Shown here: piece by piece, positions 27,825 to 40,808 of the stretch
Layout of the letters: the number at the start of each line of letters is the position of its first letter
Numbering within the stretch: the first letter of the stretch is position 1
Assembly (NCBI GenBank): GCA_000621185.1
Contig: KK211224.1
Span: forward strand, 452,972 to 516,971
DNA: 64,000 bases
Direction of reading: 5' to 3'
DNA from: Franconibacter pulveris DSM 19144
GTDB lineage: Bacteria > Pseudomonadota > Gammaproteobacteria > Enterobacterales > Enterobacteriaceae
The notes under the pieces: generated by a model
The model's database searches: none
What the model was told of the DNA's origin: nothing
The model's input: only the letters and a program-made list of their open reading frames with translations
Made by a program: the position numbers and the translations under genes

Positions 27825-27862
27825 AAGCGCTTGTTGTGGGAAAACTTAATTAACAAGCGCTT
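27825..27862. promoter_or_regulatory. Twin AAGCGCTT palindromes in the mazG-pyrG spacer
   Basis: AAGCGCTTGTT (27825-27835) and AACAAGCGCTT (27852-27862) form a perfect 11-bp inverted repeat with a 16-base gap. Each arm holds the self-complementary octamer AAGCGCTT, and the two octamers are exactly 30 bp apart, about three helical turns. This could be a pair of operators for a dimeric regulator; a transcriptional hairpin is the alternative, but no T tract follows. Confidence 0.5.
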
Positions 27863-28020
27863 GATTTGCGTCAAAAACATTTCGCGCAAAGCCGCTATTT
27901 TCTCACGGCTTGAGATTGGCAAGACCTGGCGCTGAACGCACAGAATGAAAGTTTGTGAGCCCTGTCGTGTTCGGGTATACTACTTTCCCGTCCTGGTTAT
28001 TCCATCGTCTTTAAACCTAA

Positions 28021-29673
<1,653 letters not shown>

Positions 29674-29683
29674 GCAGAGTTAG

Positions 29684-31054
<1,371 letters not shown>

Positions 31055-31076
31055 TGCTGACCCTGTAAAGTAATTG

Positions 31077-31100
31077 AAACCCGCTTCGGCGGGTTTTTTT
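31077..31100 (+). terminator. Terminator after eno
   Basis: AAACCCGC-TTCG-GCGGGTTT with a UUCG tetraloop runs into TTTT. This is a classic strong intrinsic terminator, 22 bp past the eno stop. Confidence 0.92.
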
Positions 31101-31213
31101 ATGGGCGCTTTTTGCGCTCATTTGTGCTTCTTCCATACTTAACGGCGAGATGTAACGCTTGATGCTTAAAAGCAATAAACAACAAAGTCCTGTCCATGCT
31201 ATGAGGAGAGACT

Positions 31214-32236
31214 ATGAAAGCCGCCGTTGTCAGCAAAGACCATTCGGTTGAAATCATCGATAAAACCCTGCGCCCGCTGGAACATGGCGAAGCCTTGCTC
31301 GCCATGGAGTGTTGCGGCGTTTGCCACACCGATCTGCATGTAAAAAATGGCGACTTTGGCGATGTCACCGGCAGGACGCTGGGGCATGAAGGTATCGGGG
31401 TCGTCAAAGCCATCGGCCCGGGCGTCACTTCGCTTAAGCCTGGCGATCGCGCGAGCGTCGCCTGGTTTTTCCAGGGATGCGGGCATTGCGAATATTGTGC
31501 CAGCGGCAATGAAACGCTCTGTCGTAATGTGAAAAACGCCGGCTACAGCGTGGATGGCGGTATGGCGGAAGAGTGCATCGTGGTGGCGGATTACGCGGTT
31601 AAAGTGCCGGATGGCCTGGATTCCGCCGCAGCCAGCAGCATCACCTGCGCAGGCGTCACGACTTACAAAGCGGTGAAAAGCTCGAATATCCGTCCCGGCC
31701 AGTGGATTGTGATTTACGGCCTTGGCGGGCTTGGCAACCTGGCGTTGCAATACGCTAAAAATGTGTTCAATGCGAAAGTCATCGCCGTGGATGTAAATGA
31801 TATGCAGCTTGAGTTTGCTAAAGAGAGCGGCGCTGAGCTAACTATCAACTCCCGTAACGACGACGCGGCTAAAATTATTCAGGAAAAGACAGGCGGGGCG
31901 CACGCGGCAGTGGTGACGGCGGTGGCGAAAGCTGCGTTCAACTCCGCAGTGGATGCGGTTCGCGCCGGCGCGCGCATTGTGGCGGTAGGCTTGCCGTCGG
32001 AATCGATGAGCCTCAATATTCCTCGCCTGGTGCTGGATGGCATCGAGGTGGTCGGTTCGCTGGTGGGCACGCGTCAGGATCTGGCGGAGGCGTTCCAGTT
32101 CGCTGCCGAGGGTAAGGTGGTGCCGAATGTTACCCTGCGTCCTCTGGAAGATATCAACGCTATCTTCCATGAAATGGAAGAAGGGAAGATCAAAGGCCGA
32201 ATGGTGATTGATTTCAAGCGTAAAACCGCGTTGTAA
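31214..32236 (+). CDS. adhP: AdhP-type zinc-dependent alcohol dehydrogenase
   Basis: This 340-residue medium-chain dehydrogenase closely matches E. coli AdhP, the ethanol-active, propanol-preferring enzyme, with an extension of about four residues. Catalytic zinc ligands lie in [10 protein letters not shown] and GHEGIG, structural zinc cysteines in [16 protein letters not shown], and the NAD loop in [13 protein letters not shown]. The ATG follows ATGAGGAGAGACT. In K-12 adhP is far from eno, so its place between eno and queE differs. It is probably monocistronic. Substrate is inferred from similarity only. Confidence 0.9.
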   Translation: MKAAVVSKDHSVEIIDKTLRPLEHGEALLAMECCGVCHTDLHVKNGDFGDVTGRTLGHEGIGVVKAIGPGVTSLKPGDRASVAWFFQGCGHCEYCASGNETLCRNVKNAGYSVDGGMAEECIVVADYAVKVPDGLDSAAASSITCAGVTTYKAVKSSNIRPGQWIVIYGLGGLGNLALQYAKNVFNAKVIAVDVNDMQLEFAKESGAELTINSRNDDAAKIIQEKTGGAHAAVVTAVAKAAFNSAVDAVRAGARIVAVGLPSESMSLNIPRLVLDGIEVVGSLVGTRQDLAEAFQFAAEGKVVPNVTLRPLEDINAIFHEMEEGKIKGRMVIDFKRKTAL

Positions 32237-32256
32237 GCCAGCCTGAGCATTGCTAC

Positions 32257-32285
32257 CGGCGCCTGTGTTCATCGCGCAGGCGCCG
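32257..32285 (+). terminator. Hairpin after adhP
   Basis: CGGCGCCTG and CAGGCGCCG form a perfect 9-bp stem around an 11-base loop. There is no T tract, so it is a structural element or weak terminator. Confidence 0.4.
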
Positions 32286-32349
32286 CAACACATGACCCCG
32301 ACCGTAACTTCTGCGATAATTACGGTTTACACCATTTGCAGAGAGTATC

Positions 32350-33021
32350 ATGCAGTACCCGATTAATGAGATGTTCCAGACCCTGCAGGGCGAGGGTTAC
32401 TTTACCGGCGTTCCCGCCATTTTTATTCGATTGCAGGGATGCCCGGTTGGCTGTGCCTGGTGCGACACCAAACACACGTGGGATAAGCTCGCCGATCGGG
32501 AAGTGTCGCTTTACAGCGTGATCGCCAAAACCAAAGAGAGCGATAAATGGGGCGCAGCCAGCAGTGAAGATCTGCTGGCGGTCATTAGCCGCCAGGGGTA
32601 TACCGCGCGCCATGTCGTTATCACTGGCGGCGAGCCGTGCATTCACGATCTGCTGCCGCTCACTCACCTGCTGGAGAAAAACGGCTTTAGCTGCCAGATT
32701 GAAACCAGCGGCACGCATGAAGTGCGCTGTACGCCCACCACCTGGGTAACGGTGTCGCCAAAAGTGAATATGCGCGGCGGCTATGAGGTGCTGGACCAGG
32801 CGTTGCAGCGCGCCGATGAGGTGAAACACCCGGTGGGGCGCATGCGTGATATAGAAGCGCTGGATGAATTGCTGGCCAGGCTGCATGACGATAAGCAGCG
32901 CGTGATTGCGCTCCAGCCTATCAGCCAGAAAGAGGATGCCACCCGTTTGTGCATTGAAACCTGTATCGCCCGCAACTGGCGGCTTTCCATGCAAACGCAT
33001 AAATACCTGAACATTGCATGA
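32350..33021 (+). CDS. queE: QueE, 7-carboxy-7-deazaguanine synthase
   Basis: This 223-residue radical-SAM enzyme rearranges 6-carboxytetrahydropterin, the QueD product, to 7-carboxy-7-deazaguanine in queuosine biosynthesis. The cluster cysteines sit in QGCPVGCAWCDTKHTW, the enteric QueE variant of the radical-SAM motif. Length equals E. coli QueE, which also acts as a stress-induced division inhibitor there. It converges with queD, and a shared bidirectional terminator starts at its stop codon. Confidence 0.95.
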   Translation: MQYPINEMFQTLQGEGYFTGVPAIFIRLQGCPVGCAWCDTKHTWDKLADREVSLYSVIAKTKESDKWGAASSEDLLAVISRQGYTARHVVITGGEPCIHDLLPLTHLLEKNGFSCQIETSGTHEVRCTPTTWVTVSPKVNMRGGYEVLDQALQRADEVKHPVGRMRDIEALDELLARLHDDKQRVIALQPISQKEDATRLCIETCIARNWRLSMQTHKYLNIA

Positions 33022-33046
33022 AAAAAGGGGCGTAAGCCCCTTTTTT
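33021..33046. terminator. Bidirectional terminator between queE and queD
   Basis: AAAAAAGGGGC-GTAA-GCCCCTTTTTT gives a GC stem flanked by A and T tracts, so it can end transcripts arriving from either side. Confidence 0.88.
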
Positions 33047-33066
33047 ATTTCTCGCTGACGCCGCGC

Positions 33067-33429
33067 TTATTCGCCGCGGTATACGCAGCCCGCCGTGCAG
33101 GTCTCTTTAATCATTACCGCGCTCAGCAACGGCATCTTCGGCTTCATCTGGTCCCAAATCCATTTCGCCAGCACTTCGCTGGTCGGATTCTCAAGCCCCG
33201 GAATATCGTTGAGATAATAGTGATCCAACTGGTCGTAAACAGGCTTGAAGGCCGCCTTCAGTTCGGCAAAATCGATGATCCAACCGGTATGCGGATCCAC
33301 CTCGCCCGTTACTTCCAGGCGCACCATAAAGGAATGCCCATGCAGACGTCCGCATTTATGGCCTTCCGGTACGTGTGGCAGGCGGTGGGCGGCTTCGAAC
33401 ATGAAATCTTTAAACAGGGTGGTAGGCAT
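33067..33429 (-). CDS. queD: QueD, 6-carboxy-5,6,7,8-tetrahydropterin synthase
   Basis: This 120-residue tunnelling-fold enzyme converts dihydroneopterin triphosphate to 6-carboxytetrahydropterin, the step before QueE. Zinc-binding histidines are in [10 protein letters not shown] and CGRLHGHSF; the cysteine in [10 protein letters not shown] is catalytic. The C-terminus [12 protein letters not shown] is the usual enteric ending. It starts with ATG at 33429 ([15 protein letters not shown]). It diverges from cysJ across 303 bp. Confidence 0.95.
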   Translation of the reverse strand: MPTTLFKDFMFEAAHRLPHVPEGHKCGRLHGHSFMVRLEVTGEVDPHTGWIIDFAELKAAFKPVYDQLDHYYLNDIPGLENPTSEVLAKWIWDQMKPKMPLLSAVMIKETCTAGCVYRGE

Positions 33430-33732
33430 AACGCAGTCTCAGTCTGGCAAAAAACCGCCGCATAGTACCGGAATTGACCGTTTTTAGCATTAACTAAAAC
33501 CGTCGTTAACGATAAGCGGCAGGATGGCGTTTCGCTGGTGAAATTAATCCTTTGTAATCAAAAAGATGATTAACCACTTTTGCCGCTTAGTCTTAGTGAT
33601 AAAAGCGGTTAGTGCTTTTGGTTATTTATTATTTCCATCCCTTCTTTAATTGTTACTATGCCGCCCGTTAACCTTACTTTCTCTTCTGTTTTTACAATAA
33701 AAAACAGCTTTGCTACTGGAACATAACGACGC
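33430..33732 (+). promoter_or_regulatory. queD-cysJ divergent spacer, cysJIH promoter
   Basis: The 303-bp spacer is markedly AT-rich, as expected for a region controlled by the LysR-type regulator CysB. TACTAT at 33654-33659 is a likely -10 box for cysJ, with only ATTTCC at the -35 position, which fits an activator-dependent promoter. CCGCTT and AAGCGG (near 33583-33608) form an inverted repeat. Precise CysB sites cannot be assigned by eye. Confidence 0.45.
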
Positions 33733-35532
33733 ATGACGACGCAGGCCCCACCAAGCGCTTTGCTCCCGCTGAGCCCGGAGCAGCTGGCTCGCCTTCAGAC
33801 GGCGACCCACGATTTAACGCCCACCCAGCTCGCCTGGCTTTCAGGCTATTTCTGGGGGATCTCCAACCAGCCGGGTGCCGCGGCGCAAGCTGCCGCCCCT
33901 GTCGCCGAAGCGCCAGCCATTACGCTTATCTCGGCTTCTCAGACCGGCAATGCGCGCCGGGTGGCGGAGGCGCTGCGCGACGATCTGCTCGCGGCGAAGC
34001 TGAACGTTAAGCTGGTTAACGCCGGTGACTATAAGTTTAAGCAAATCGCTTCTGAAAAGCTGTTGGTGATCGTCACCTCCACCCAGGGGGAAGGGGAGCC
34101 GCCGGAAGAGGCCGTCGCGCTGCACAAATTTCTGTTCTCGAAAAAGGCGCCGAAACTCAATGGCGCCGCTTTCGCCGTTTTTGGTCTGGGCGATACCTCT
34201 TATGAGTTCTTCAGCCAGGCGGGGAAAGATTTCGACAGCAAGCTGGCGGAGCTGGGCGCTGAGCGTCTGCTCGACCGCGTGGATGCGGATGTGGAATACC
34301 AGGCGGCTGCGCAAGAGTGGCGCGCGCGCGTAGTAGAAGTGCTGAAAGCCCGCGCGCCGGCTGCGCCTGCACAGGCAAGCATTGCCGCCCAGGGCGCTGT
34401 CAACCTGGTAGACTCCACGCCTTACACCAAAGAAGCGCCGCTGACGGCGACGCTTGCCGTTAACCAGAAAATCACCGGCCGCGACTCCGGGAAAGACGTT
34501 CGTCATCTGGAGATCGATCTGGGCGATTCCGGCTTGCGCTATCAGCCGGGCGACGCGCTGGGCGTCTGGTATCAGAACGACCCGGCTCTGGTGCAGGAGC
34601 TGGTGGAGTTGCTGTGGCTGAAAGGCGATGAGCCTGTTGAGGTGGAAGGGAAAACCCTGCCGCTTAGCGAAGCCCTGCAGTGGCACTTTGAGCTGACCGT
34701 GAATACCGCCAACATCGTGGAAAACTATGCGACGTTGACCCGCAACGAACAACTGCTGGCGCTGGTGGGCGATAAAGCGAAGCTTCAGCACTATGCCGCT
34801 ACGGTGCCGATTGTGGATATGGTGCGTTTCGCGCCTGCGCAGCTGGACGCCGATAAACTTCTCGGCCTGCTGCGTCCGCTGACGCCGCGTCTTTACTCCA
34901 TCGCCTCTTCACAGGCGGAAGTGGAGAGCGAAGTGCACATCACCGTGGGCGTGGTGCGCTACGATATCGAAGGCCGTCCGCGTGCGGGTGGGGCGTCAAG
35001 CTTCCTCGCGGACCGTCTGGAGGAAGATGGCGAAGTGCGCGTATTTATCGAGCATAACGACAACTTCCGTCTGCCAGCCAACCCGGATACGCCAGTGATT
35101 ATGATTGGCCCCGGCACCGGCATCGCGCCGTTCCGCGCCTTTATGCAGCAGCGTGCGGCAGATGGCGCGCAGGGCAAAAACTGGCTCTTCTTCGGCAACC
35201 CGCACTTTACTGAAGATTTCCTCTACCAGGTGGAGTGGCAGCGCTACGTTAAAGAGGGCGTGCTGAGCCGCATCGATCTTGCCTGGTCACGGGATCAAAA
35301 AGAAAAAATTTACGTACAAGATAAACTGCGCCAGCAGGGCGCGGAGCTGTGGCGCTGGATTAACGACGGCGCGCACATTTATGTCTGCGGCGACGCGACT
35401 CGCATGGCGCGAGATGTCGACCAGGCTTTACTGGAAGTGATTGCCGAACACGGCGCGATGGATGCCGAGGCGGCAGACGAATATTTAAGTGAGCTGCGCG
35501 TAGAGCGCCGTTACCAGCGAGACGTCTATTAA
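33733..35532 (+). CDS. cysJ: CysJ, sulfite reductase flavoprotein subunit
   Basis: This 599-residue diflavin reductase passes electrons from NADPH through FAD and FMN to CysI. The N-terminal FMN-binding flavodoxin domain starts at [19 protein letters not shown] (about residue 64). It is followed by a connecting/FAD domain with RLYSIASSQ and an NADPH domain with [14 protein letters not shown] and the C-terminal ERRYQRDVY. Length equals E. coli CysJ. Its stop shares a base with the cysI start (TAATG). In the cys operon it is expected to be CysB-dependent. Confidence 0.97.
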   Translation: MTTQAPPSALLPLSPEQLARLQTATHDLTPTQLAWLSGYFWGISNQPGAAAQAAAPVAEAPAITLISASQTGNARRVAEALRDDLLAAKLNVKLVNAGDYKFKQIASEKLLVIVTSTQGEGEPPEEAVALHKFLFSKKAPKLNGAAFAVFGLGDTSYEFFSQAGKDFDSKLAELGAERLLDRVDADVEYQAAAQEWRARVVEVLKARAPAAPAQASIAAQGAVNLVDSTPYTKEAPLTATLAVNQKITGRDSGKDVRHLEIDLGDSGLRYQPGDALGVWYQNDPALVQELVELLWLKGDEPVEVEGKTLPLSEALQWHFELTVNTANIVENYATLTRNEQLLALVGDKAKLQHYAATVPIVDMVRFAPAQLDADKLLGLLRPLTPRLYSIASSQAEVESEVHITVGVVRYDIEGRPRAGGASSFLADRLEEDGEVRVFIEHNDNFRLPANPDTPVIMIGPGTGIAPFRAFMQQRAADGAQGKNWLFFGNPHFTEDFLYQVEWQRYVKEGVLSRIDLAWSRDQKEKIYVQDKLRQQGAELWRWINDGAHIYVCGDATRMARDVDQALLEVIAEHGAMDAEAADEYLSELRVERRYQRDVY

Positions 35533-37244
35533 TGAGCGAAAAACACCCAGGGCCTCTGGTGGTCGAAGGAAAACTTACCGACGCGGAACGCATGAAACGC
35601 GAAAGTAACTTCCTGCGCGGCACCATCGCCGAAGATTTAAATGACGGCCTGACCGGCGGCTTTAATGGCGACAACTTCCTGCTGATCCGCTTTCACGGCA
35701 TGTATCAGCAGGATGACCGCGATATCCGCGCCGAGCGCGCCGAGCAGAAGCTTGAGCCGCGCCACGCGATGATGCTGCGCTGCCGTCTGCCAGGCGGGAT
35801 CATGACCCCGAAGCAGTGGCTGGCGATTGATAAGTTCGCGGGCGAAAACACTATCTACGGCAGCATTCGCCTGACCAACCGTCAGACGTTCCAGTATCAC
35901 GGTCTGCTGAAGAAAAACGTCAAGCCGGCGCATCAGATGCTGCACTCTGTCGGGCTGGACGCGCTGGCGACCGCCAACGACATGAACCGCAACGTGCTCT
36001 GCACCTCTAACCCGGTGGAATCGCAGCTGCACGCCGAAGCGTATGAGTGGGCGAAAAAGCTCTCTGAGCATCTGCTGCCGCGCACCCGCGCTTATGCGGA
36101 AATCTGGCTCGACCAGGAGAAAGTGGCGACCACCGATGAAGAGCCGATCCTCGGGCCGACGTACCTGCCGCGTAAGTTCAAAACCACGGTCGTGGTGCCG
36201 CCGCAGAACGATGTCGACCTGCACGCTAATGACATGAACTTCGTGGCGATTGCCGAAAACGGCAAGCTGGTGGGCTTCAACCTGCTGGTGGGCGGCGGGC
36301 TGTCTATCGAACACGGCAATAAGAAAACCTACGCGCGCACCGCGACGGAGTTTGGCTACATTCCGCTGGAGCATACCCTTGCCGTGGCGGAAGCGGTGGT
36401 GACGACCCAGCGCGACTGGGGTAACCGCACCGACCGTAAAAACGCTAAAACCAAATATACGCTGGAGCGTGTCGGGCCGGACGTGTTCAAAGCGGAAGTG
36501 GAGCGTCGCGCGGGCATTAAGTTTGAACCGATCCGTCCTTACGAATTTACCGGTCGCGGCGACCGCATCGGCTGGGTAAAAGGCATCGATAATAAATGGC
36601 ATCTGACGCTGTTTATTGAAAACGGCCGTATCCTGGACTTCCCGGGCCGTCCGCTGAAAACCGGCCTGCTGGAAATTGCGAAGATCCACAAAGGCGATTT
36701 CCGCCTCACCGCCAACCAGAACCTTATCGTGGCGGGCGTGCCGGAAAGCGATAAGGCGAAGATTGAACAACTGGCGCGGGCGCATGGCCTGATGGACGCC
36801 GTTACGCCGCAGCGTGAAAACTCCATGGCTTGCGTGTCGTTCCCGACCTGCCCGCTGGCGATGGCGGAAGCCGAGCGTTTCCTGCCAACGTTTATCGATA
36901 AAGTGGACGCCCTGATGGCGAAGCACGGCGTGGCGGATGAGCATATCGTCCTGCGCGTTACCGGCTGCCCGAACGGCTGCGGCCGCGCGATGCTGGCGGA
37001 GCTGGGTCTCGTGGGTAAAGCGCCGGGGCGCTATAACCTGCATCTTGGCGGCAACCGTATCGGCACGCGTATTCCGCGGATGTATCGCGAGAACATCACC
37101 GAGCCGGAGATCCTGGAAACGATAGATGAGCTGGTGGGCCGCTGGGCGAAAGAGCGCGAAGCGGGCGAAGGCTTCGGCGACTTCACCGTGCGCACCGGGA
37201 TAATCCGTCCGGTTCTCGATCCGGCGCGGGATTTCTGGGAATAA
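35532..37244 (+). CDS. cysI: CysI, sulfite reductase hemoprotein subunit
   Basis: This 570-residue subunit reduces sulfite to sulfide with six electrons, using coupled siroheme and 4Fe-4S cofactors. The cluster cysteines are Cys434 and Cys440 ([16 protein letters not shown]) and Cys479 and Cys483 (GCPNGCGRA), with Cys483 bridging to siroheme. Siroheme is made by CysG, encoded 2 kb downstream. Length equals E. coli CysI. A 95-bp gap with two hairpins separates it from cysH. Confidence 0.97.
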   Translation: MSEKHPGPLVVEGKLTDAERMKRESNFLRGTIAEDLNDGLTGGFNGDNFLLIRFHGMYQQDDRDIRAERAEQKLEPRHAMMLRCRLPGGIMTPKQWLAIDKFAGENTIYGSIRLTNRQTFQYHGLLKKNVKPAHQMLHSVGLDALATANDMNRNVLCTSNPVESQLHAEAYEWAKKLSEHLLPRTRAYAEIWLDQEKVATTDEEPILGPTYLPRKFKTTVVVPPQNDVDLHANDMNFVAIAENGKLVGFNLLVGGGLSIEHGNKKTYARTATEFGYIPLEHTLAVAEAVVTTQRDWGNRTDRKNAKTKYTLERVGPDVFKAEVERRAGIKFEPIRPYEFTGRGDRIGWVKGIDNKWHLTLFIENGRILDFPGRPLKTGLLEIAKIHKGDFRLTANQNLIVAGVPESDKAKIEQLARAHGLMDAVTPQRENSMACVSFPTCPLAMAEAERFLPTFIDKVDALMAKHGVADEHIVLRVTGCPNGCGRAMLAELGLVGKAPGRYNLHLGGNRIGTRIPRMYRENITEPEILETIDELVGRWAKEREAGEGFGDFTVRTGIIRPVLDPARDFWE

Positions 37245-37252
37245 GCAGGCCT

Positions 37253-37307
37253 GGCGGGTGGCGCTGCGCTTACCCGCCTCACGGGGTGAAGCGATACGCT
37301 TCCCCCG
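37253..37307 (+). repeat. REP-like paired hairpins between cysI and cysH
   Basis: The first hairpin is GGCGGGT-gGCG-CTG-CGCtt-ACCCGCC (37253-37278), which has the layout of a REP unit. The second is CGGGG-t-GAAGCG-ATA-CGCTTC-CCCCG (37282-37307) with one bulged base. Tandem hairpins inside an operon are typical of BIME-type elements that stabilise upstream mRNA. Confidence 0.6.
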
Positions 37308-37339
37308 GCTGAAAGCGAACTCAAACAAGCGAGGTCAAC

Positions 37340-38074
37340 ATGTCTCAACTCGATCTGCACGCGCTTAATGGTCAGACGAAAGAAGAACGCGCGGCGGCGC
37401 TCGCCGAAACCAACGCCCGGCTTGAAACGCTGAGCGCCGAAGAGCGGGTGCGCTGGGCGCTGGAGCATTTGCCCGGCGAGTTTGTGCTCTCTTCAAGCTT
37501 CGGCATCCAGGCGGCGGTCTGCCTGCATCTGGTCACGCGCGAGCGCCCGGATATCCCGGTTATCCTCACCGATACGGGCTATCTTTTTCCAGAAACGTAC
37601 CGCTTTATTGATGAGCTGACGGAAAAGCTCAACCTGAACCTGAAAATCTACCGCGCCGAGCAAAGCCCGGCCTGGCAGGAAGCGCGCTACGGCAAGCTGT
37701 GGGAACAGGGCGTGGAAGGGATTGAGAAATACAACGAGATCAATAAAGTCGAGCCGATGAACCGCGCGCTCAACGCGCTTAACGCGCAAACCTGGTTCGC
37801 AGGCCTGCGCCGCGAGCAGTCCGGCAGCCGCGCCAGCCTGCCGGTATTAGGCGTTCAGCGCGGCGTATTTAAAATCCTGCCGATTATCGACTGGGACAAC
37901 CGCACCGTTTATCAGTACCTGCAAAAGCATGGGCTGAAATATCACCCGCTGTGGGACGAGGGTTATCTTTCCGTCGGCGACACCCACACCACCCGCAAAT
38001 GGGAGCCGGGCATGGCGGAAGAAGAAACCCGCTTCTTCGGCCTCAAGCGCGAATGTGGATTGCACGAAGGTTAA
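37340..38074 (+). CDS. cysH: CysH, PAPS reductase
   Basis: This 244-residue thioredoxin-dependent enzyme reduces 3'-phosphoadenylylsulfate to sulfite. The PP-loop-type motif is [11 protein letters not shown] near residue 53 and the catalytic cysteine is Cys239 in KRECGLHEG at the C-terminus. The absence of the cluster-binding CC pairs marks it as a PAPS rather than APS reductase. It ends the cysJIH operon and is followed by a strong terminator. In K-12 the cas operon starts next to cysH; here iap is only 35 bp away. Confidence 0.96.
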   Translation: MSQLDLHALNGQTKEERAAALAETNARLETLSAEERVRWALEHLPGEFVLSSSFGIQAAVCLHLVTRERPDIPVILTDTGYLFPETYRFIDELTEKLNLNLKIYRAEQSPAWQEARYGKLWEQGVEGIEKYNEINKVEPMNRALNALNAQTWFAGLRREQSGSRASLPVLGVQRGVFKILPIIDWDNRTVYQYLQKHGLKYHPLWDEGYLSVGDTHTTRKWEPGMAEEETRFFGLKRECGLHEG

Positions 38075-38080
38075 AAGAGA

Positions 38081-38106
38081 AAACGCGACGAAATGTCGCG
38101 TTTTTT
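38081..38106. terminator. Terminator between cysH and iap
   Basis: AAACGCGAC-GAAAT-GTCGCGTTT is a 9-bp stem followed by TTT and preceded by an A-rich stretch. It lies between convergent genes and can serve both, most strongly cysJIH. Confidence 0.85.
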
Positions 38107-38108
38107 GT

Positions 38109-39149
38109 TTATTTCCCCGCCTTCGCCAGCTCTTTCACCAGCGGCAGCATGACGCGCATTACATCACGGCTGCGTTTTTCAATGCGGCCCGGCAGTGCTT
38201 CATCAAGGTATTGCTGGTTATCGAGGCGCACGTTATGCCAGCTGTTGCCATCCGGAAACGCTTTGCTTTTCGCGCGCTGCTGGTAGCCATCTTTTTTGCC
38301 CAACGACCAGTTTGTCGCTTCAACCGAAAGCACCGGAATACCCGCTTTATCAAACACCTCAGCGTCGTTGCAGCAGCCCGTACCCTGCGGGTAGCGCGGG
38401 TTAAGGCCAGGGTTGGTGGCGGCGGGAATGCTATGCTGATGCGCGATAGCCAGCGCACGGTCGCGGGTGAGCTTACGCACGGCGGCGGGGGTGCTCTGAC
38501 CGCTGTTGAAATAAAGCCGGTCGCCCACGACCAGATTGTCCAGGTTAATCACCAGCAACGTATTTTTCTTCTCTTTTTCGCTCATGCGCTTGAGGACATT
38601 TTCCGCGCCAAGCTTGCCCTCTTCTTCACCGCTGGTGGCGATAAAGCGAATGCCGTAGCGCGTGGGCACCGCTTTCAGGCGCTGCGCGAGTTCCAGCAGC
38701 ACGCCGAGCCCTGCGGCATTGTCATCCACGCCTTGCAGGGTCAGCCCGCCCAGATTGTTATCGACATCGTTATCGCTTTGCGGCGCGTAAGTGTCGAGGT
38801 GCGCCATGATGATTATCTGCTGCGGCTCTTTTCCTTCATGCGCGGCGATAACCGTGCTGCCGGTGACGTTATGCCAGTTGGCGTGTTTATTCTCGGTGGT
38901 ATAGACGTAACGGCTGTGAAAAGCGCGAATATCGCTCTGGTAGCCCCACTGCGCGAACTGCTGGCGCAGGTAATCCGCCGAGAGCATTTCAGCAGGCGAG
39001 CCGGTCATCCGGCCGGGAAAGTAAGTGGCGATATAGCGAGTCTGTTGATTGGCGGTCTCTCCCAGCACAGGGGCGCGCGCCGCGGCAGGCAGAGTAAAGC
39101 ATACGCTCAGCGCCAGGCTCAGGGTTAAGCGGCGCACTGCGGAAAGCAT
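38109..39149 (-). CDS. iap: Iap, aminopeptidase for alkaline phosphatase isozyme conversion
   Basis: This 346-residue periplasmic M28-family metallopeptidase removes N-terminal arginine from alkaline phosphatase subunits in E. coli. A cleavable signal peptide (LTLSLALSVCFTLPAAARA) is clear. Zinc ligands lie in MAHLDTYAPQ, GVDDNAAGLG and SGEEEGKLGAE. Length is close to E. coli Iap (345). In K-12 a CRISPR array adjoins iap; none is present in either flank here. Confidence 0.93.
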   Translation of the reverse strand: MLSAVRRLTLSLALSVCFTLPAAARAPVLGETANQQTRYIATYFPGRMTGSPAEMLSADYLRQQFAQWGYQSDIRAFHSRYVYTTENKHANWHNVTGSTVIAAHEGKEPQQIIIMAHLDTYAPQSDNDVDNNLGGLTLQGVDDNAAGLGVLLELAQRLKAVPTRYGIRFIATSGEEEGKLGAENVLKRMSEKEKKNTLLVINLDNLVVGDRLYFNSGQSTPAAVRKLTRDRALAIAHQHSIPAATNPGLNPRYPQGTGCCNDAEVFDKAGIPVLSVEATNWSLGKKDGYQQRAKSKAFPDGNSWHNVRLDNQQYLDEALPGRIEKRSRDVMRVMLPLVKELAKAGK

Positions 39150-39392
39150 AGATAATCCTTAATCGAAAAAGAGCGGAAAAATTTTTCCGCTTAGTATGAA
39201 ACTGTGACCGGGCTTACACAATTTCATTTCATCCCAAACGCCCGAAAAACCACGTCTTAAGCACTTTTTGGTATTTGCTTTGCCAGCGACTTATTCCTTT
39301 GTGGAACTACTCATGCCAATTCGTAATTTCATTCGTTATCAAGCGCCCCCTATAGTCCCCCGTAGTCCCTGTTACTTGCGAGCTTTGCCGTT
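39150..39392 (+). promoter_or_regulatory. iap-cysG divergent spacer
   Basis: The 243-bp region drives iap leftward and cysG rightward. It is AT-rich near 39180-39310, consistent with CysB control of cysG, but no confident boxes are visible. I searched it for CRISPR-type direct repeats and saw none. Confidence 0.4.
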
Positions 39393-40808
39393 GTGGATTA
39401 TCTCCCCCTGTTTGCCGCGTTAAAAAATCGCCCCGTGCTGGTTGTCGGCGGCGGTGAGGTAGCGGCGCGTAAAATCGCTTTATTGACTCGCGCGGGCGCG
39501 CAGGTGCGGGTGGTGGCGCGAGCGCTGCACCCGGAACTGGCGGCGCTCGCTGAAGCGAAAGCTATCGACTGGTTCGCGCAGGCGTTTGACGAAGCGCAGC
39601 TGGATACGGTTTTTCTGGTCATTGCCGCCACGAACGACAGCGAACTGAACCGCCGGGTTTTTGACGCGGCGAATGCCCGCCAGCGACTGGTCAACGTGGT
39701 GGACGATCAGCCGCTCTGCTCGTTTATCTTTCCCTCTATTGTCGACCGCTCGCCGCTGGTGGTGGCTATCTCCTCCGGCGGCAACGCGCCGGTGCTGGCC
39801 CGTTTGTTGCGGGAGAAGATTGAGGCGCTGCTGCCCGCGAATCTCGGGCGCATGGCGGAAGTGGCGGGAAGCTGGCGCGAGAAGATTAAAGCGCGGTTGA
39901 CCACCACCGATGCGCGTCGTCGCTTCTGGGAACGCGCTTTCCGCGGCCGTTTCGCAAGCCAGATGGCGGCGGGCAATGAGCAGGCGGCGCAGGAGACCCT
40001 GGCGCAGACGCTGGCGGAGCCTGAAAGCGAGCAGGGCGAAATTATTCTCGTCGGCGCCGGGCCGGGCGACGCGGGGCTGCTGACGCTTCGCGGATTGCAG
40101 GTCATGCAGCAGGCGGATGTGGTGCTGTATGACCACCTGGTCAGCGACGGGGTGCTCGATCTGGTGCGCCGCGATGCCGAGCGTATCTGCGTAGGCAAAC
40201 GCGCGGGCTCGCATGCCGTCGCGCAGCACGAAACCAACCAAATGCTTATCGATTTCGCGCGGGAAGGGAAAACCGTGGTGCGCCTGAAGGGCGGCGACCC
40301 GTTTATCTTCGGGCGCGGCGGCGAGGAGCTTCAGGCGGCGAAGGCCGCGGGGGTGCCTTTTCAGGTGGTGCCTGGCGTCACGGCGGCTTCAGGTGCGACG
40401 GCCTACGCCGGCATCCCGCTGACGCACCGTGATTATGCCCAGAGCGCGGTCTTCGTCACCGGACATTATAAGCCCGACAGCGCGCCGTTCGACTGGGCCT
40501 TGCTGGCGAAAAGCCGCCAGACGCTCGCCATCTATATGGGCACCATGAAAGCCGCTGAGATAAGCGAACAACTTATTCAACACGGCCGCGACGCCGATAC
40601 GCCGGTGGCGGTTATCAGCCGCGGCACGCGGGAAGATCAGCAGATCTTCACCGGCACGCTACAACAACTCGACGCGCTTGCGAAACAGGCGCCGATGCCA
40701 GCTCTGCTGGTGATTGGGGAAGTGGTGACGCTTCACCCGCAACTGGCCTGGTATCAACAATCCAACCCGGCGGAAGAGTTCCGCTCTTCCGTGGTTAATT
40801 TGGCTTAG
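39393..40808 (+). CDS. cysG: CysG, trifunctional siroheme synthase
   Basis: This 471-residue fusion makes siroheme from uroporphyrinogen III for CysI. The N-terminal half (residues 1 to about 200) is the precorrin-2 dehydrogenase and ferrochelatase, with NAD loop [13 protein letters not shown], Asp104 (NVVDD) and Ser128 ([16 protein letters not shown]). The C-terminal half is the SAM-dependent uroporphyrinogen methyltransferase ([33 protein letters not shown]). It starts with GTG at 39393 and no strong ribosome site. It diverges enough from E. coli CysG (nirBD-linked) to suggest a distinct sulfate-linked copy. cysD follows after 155 bp. Confidence 0.94.
   Translation: MDYLPLFAALKNRPVLVVGGGEVAARKIALLTRAGAQVRVVARALHPELAALAEAKAIDWFAQAFDEAQLDTVFLVIAATNDSELNRRVFDAANARQRLVNVVDDQPLCSFIFPSIVDRSPLVVAISSGGNAPVLARLLREKIEALLPANLGRMAEVAGSWREKIKARLTTTDARRRFWERAFRGRFASQMAAGNEQAAQETLAQTLAEPESEQGEIILVGAGPGDAGLLTLRGLQVMQQADVVLYDHLVSDGVLDLVRRDAERICVGKRAGSHAVAQHETNQMLIDFAREGKTVVRLKGGDPFIFGRGGEELQAAKAAGVPFQVVPGVTAASGATAYAGIPLTHRDYAQSAVFVTGHYKPDSAPFDWALLAKSRQTLAIYMGTMKAAEISEQLIQHGRDADTPVAVISRGTREDQQIFTGTLQQLDALAKQAPMPALLVIGEVVTLHPQLAWYQQSNPAEEFRSSVVNLA

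Noticed and set aside
35637..37328. A 563-residue frame opposite cysI
   Set aside because: Shadow of the well-supported cysI; no independent start signals.
39150..39392. Possible CRISPR repeats beside iap
   Set aside because: I looked for 28-29-bp direct repeats because K-12 has them here; none are present.
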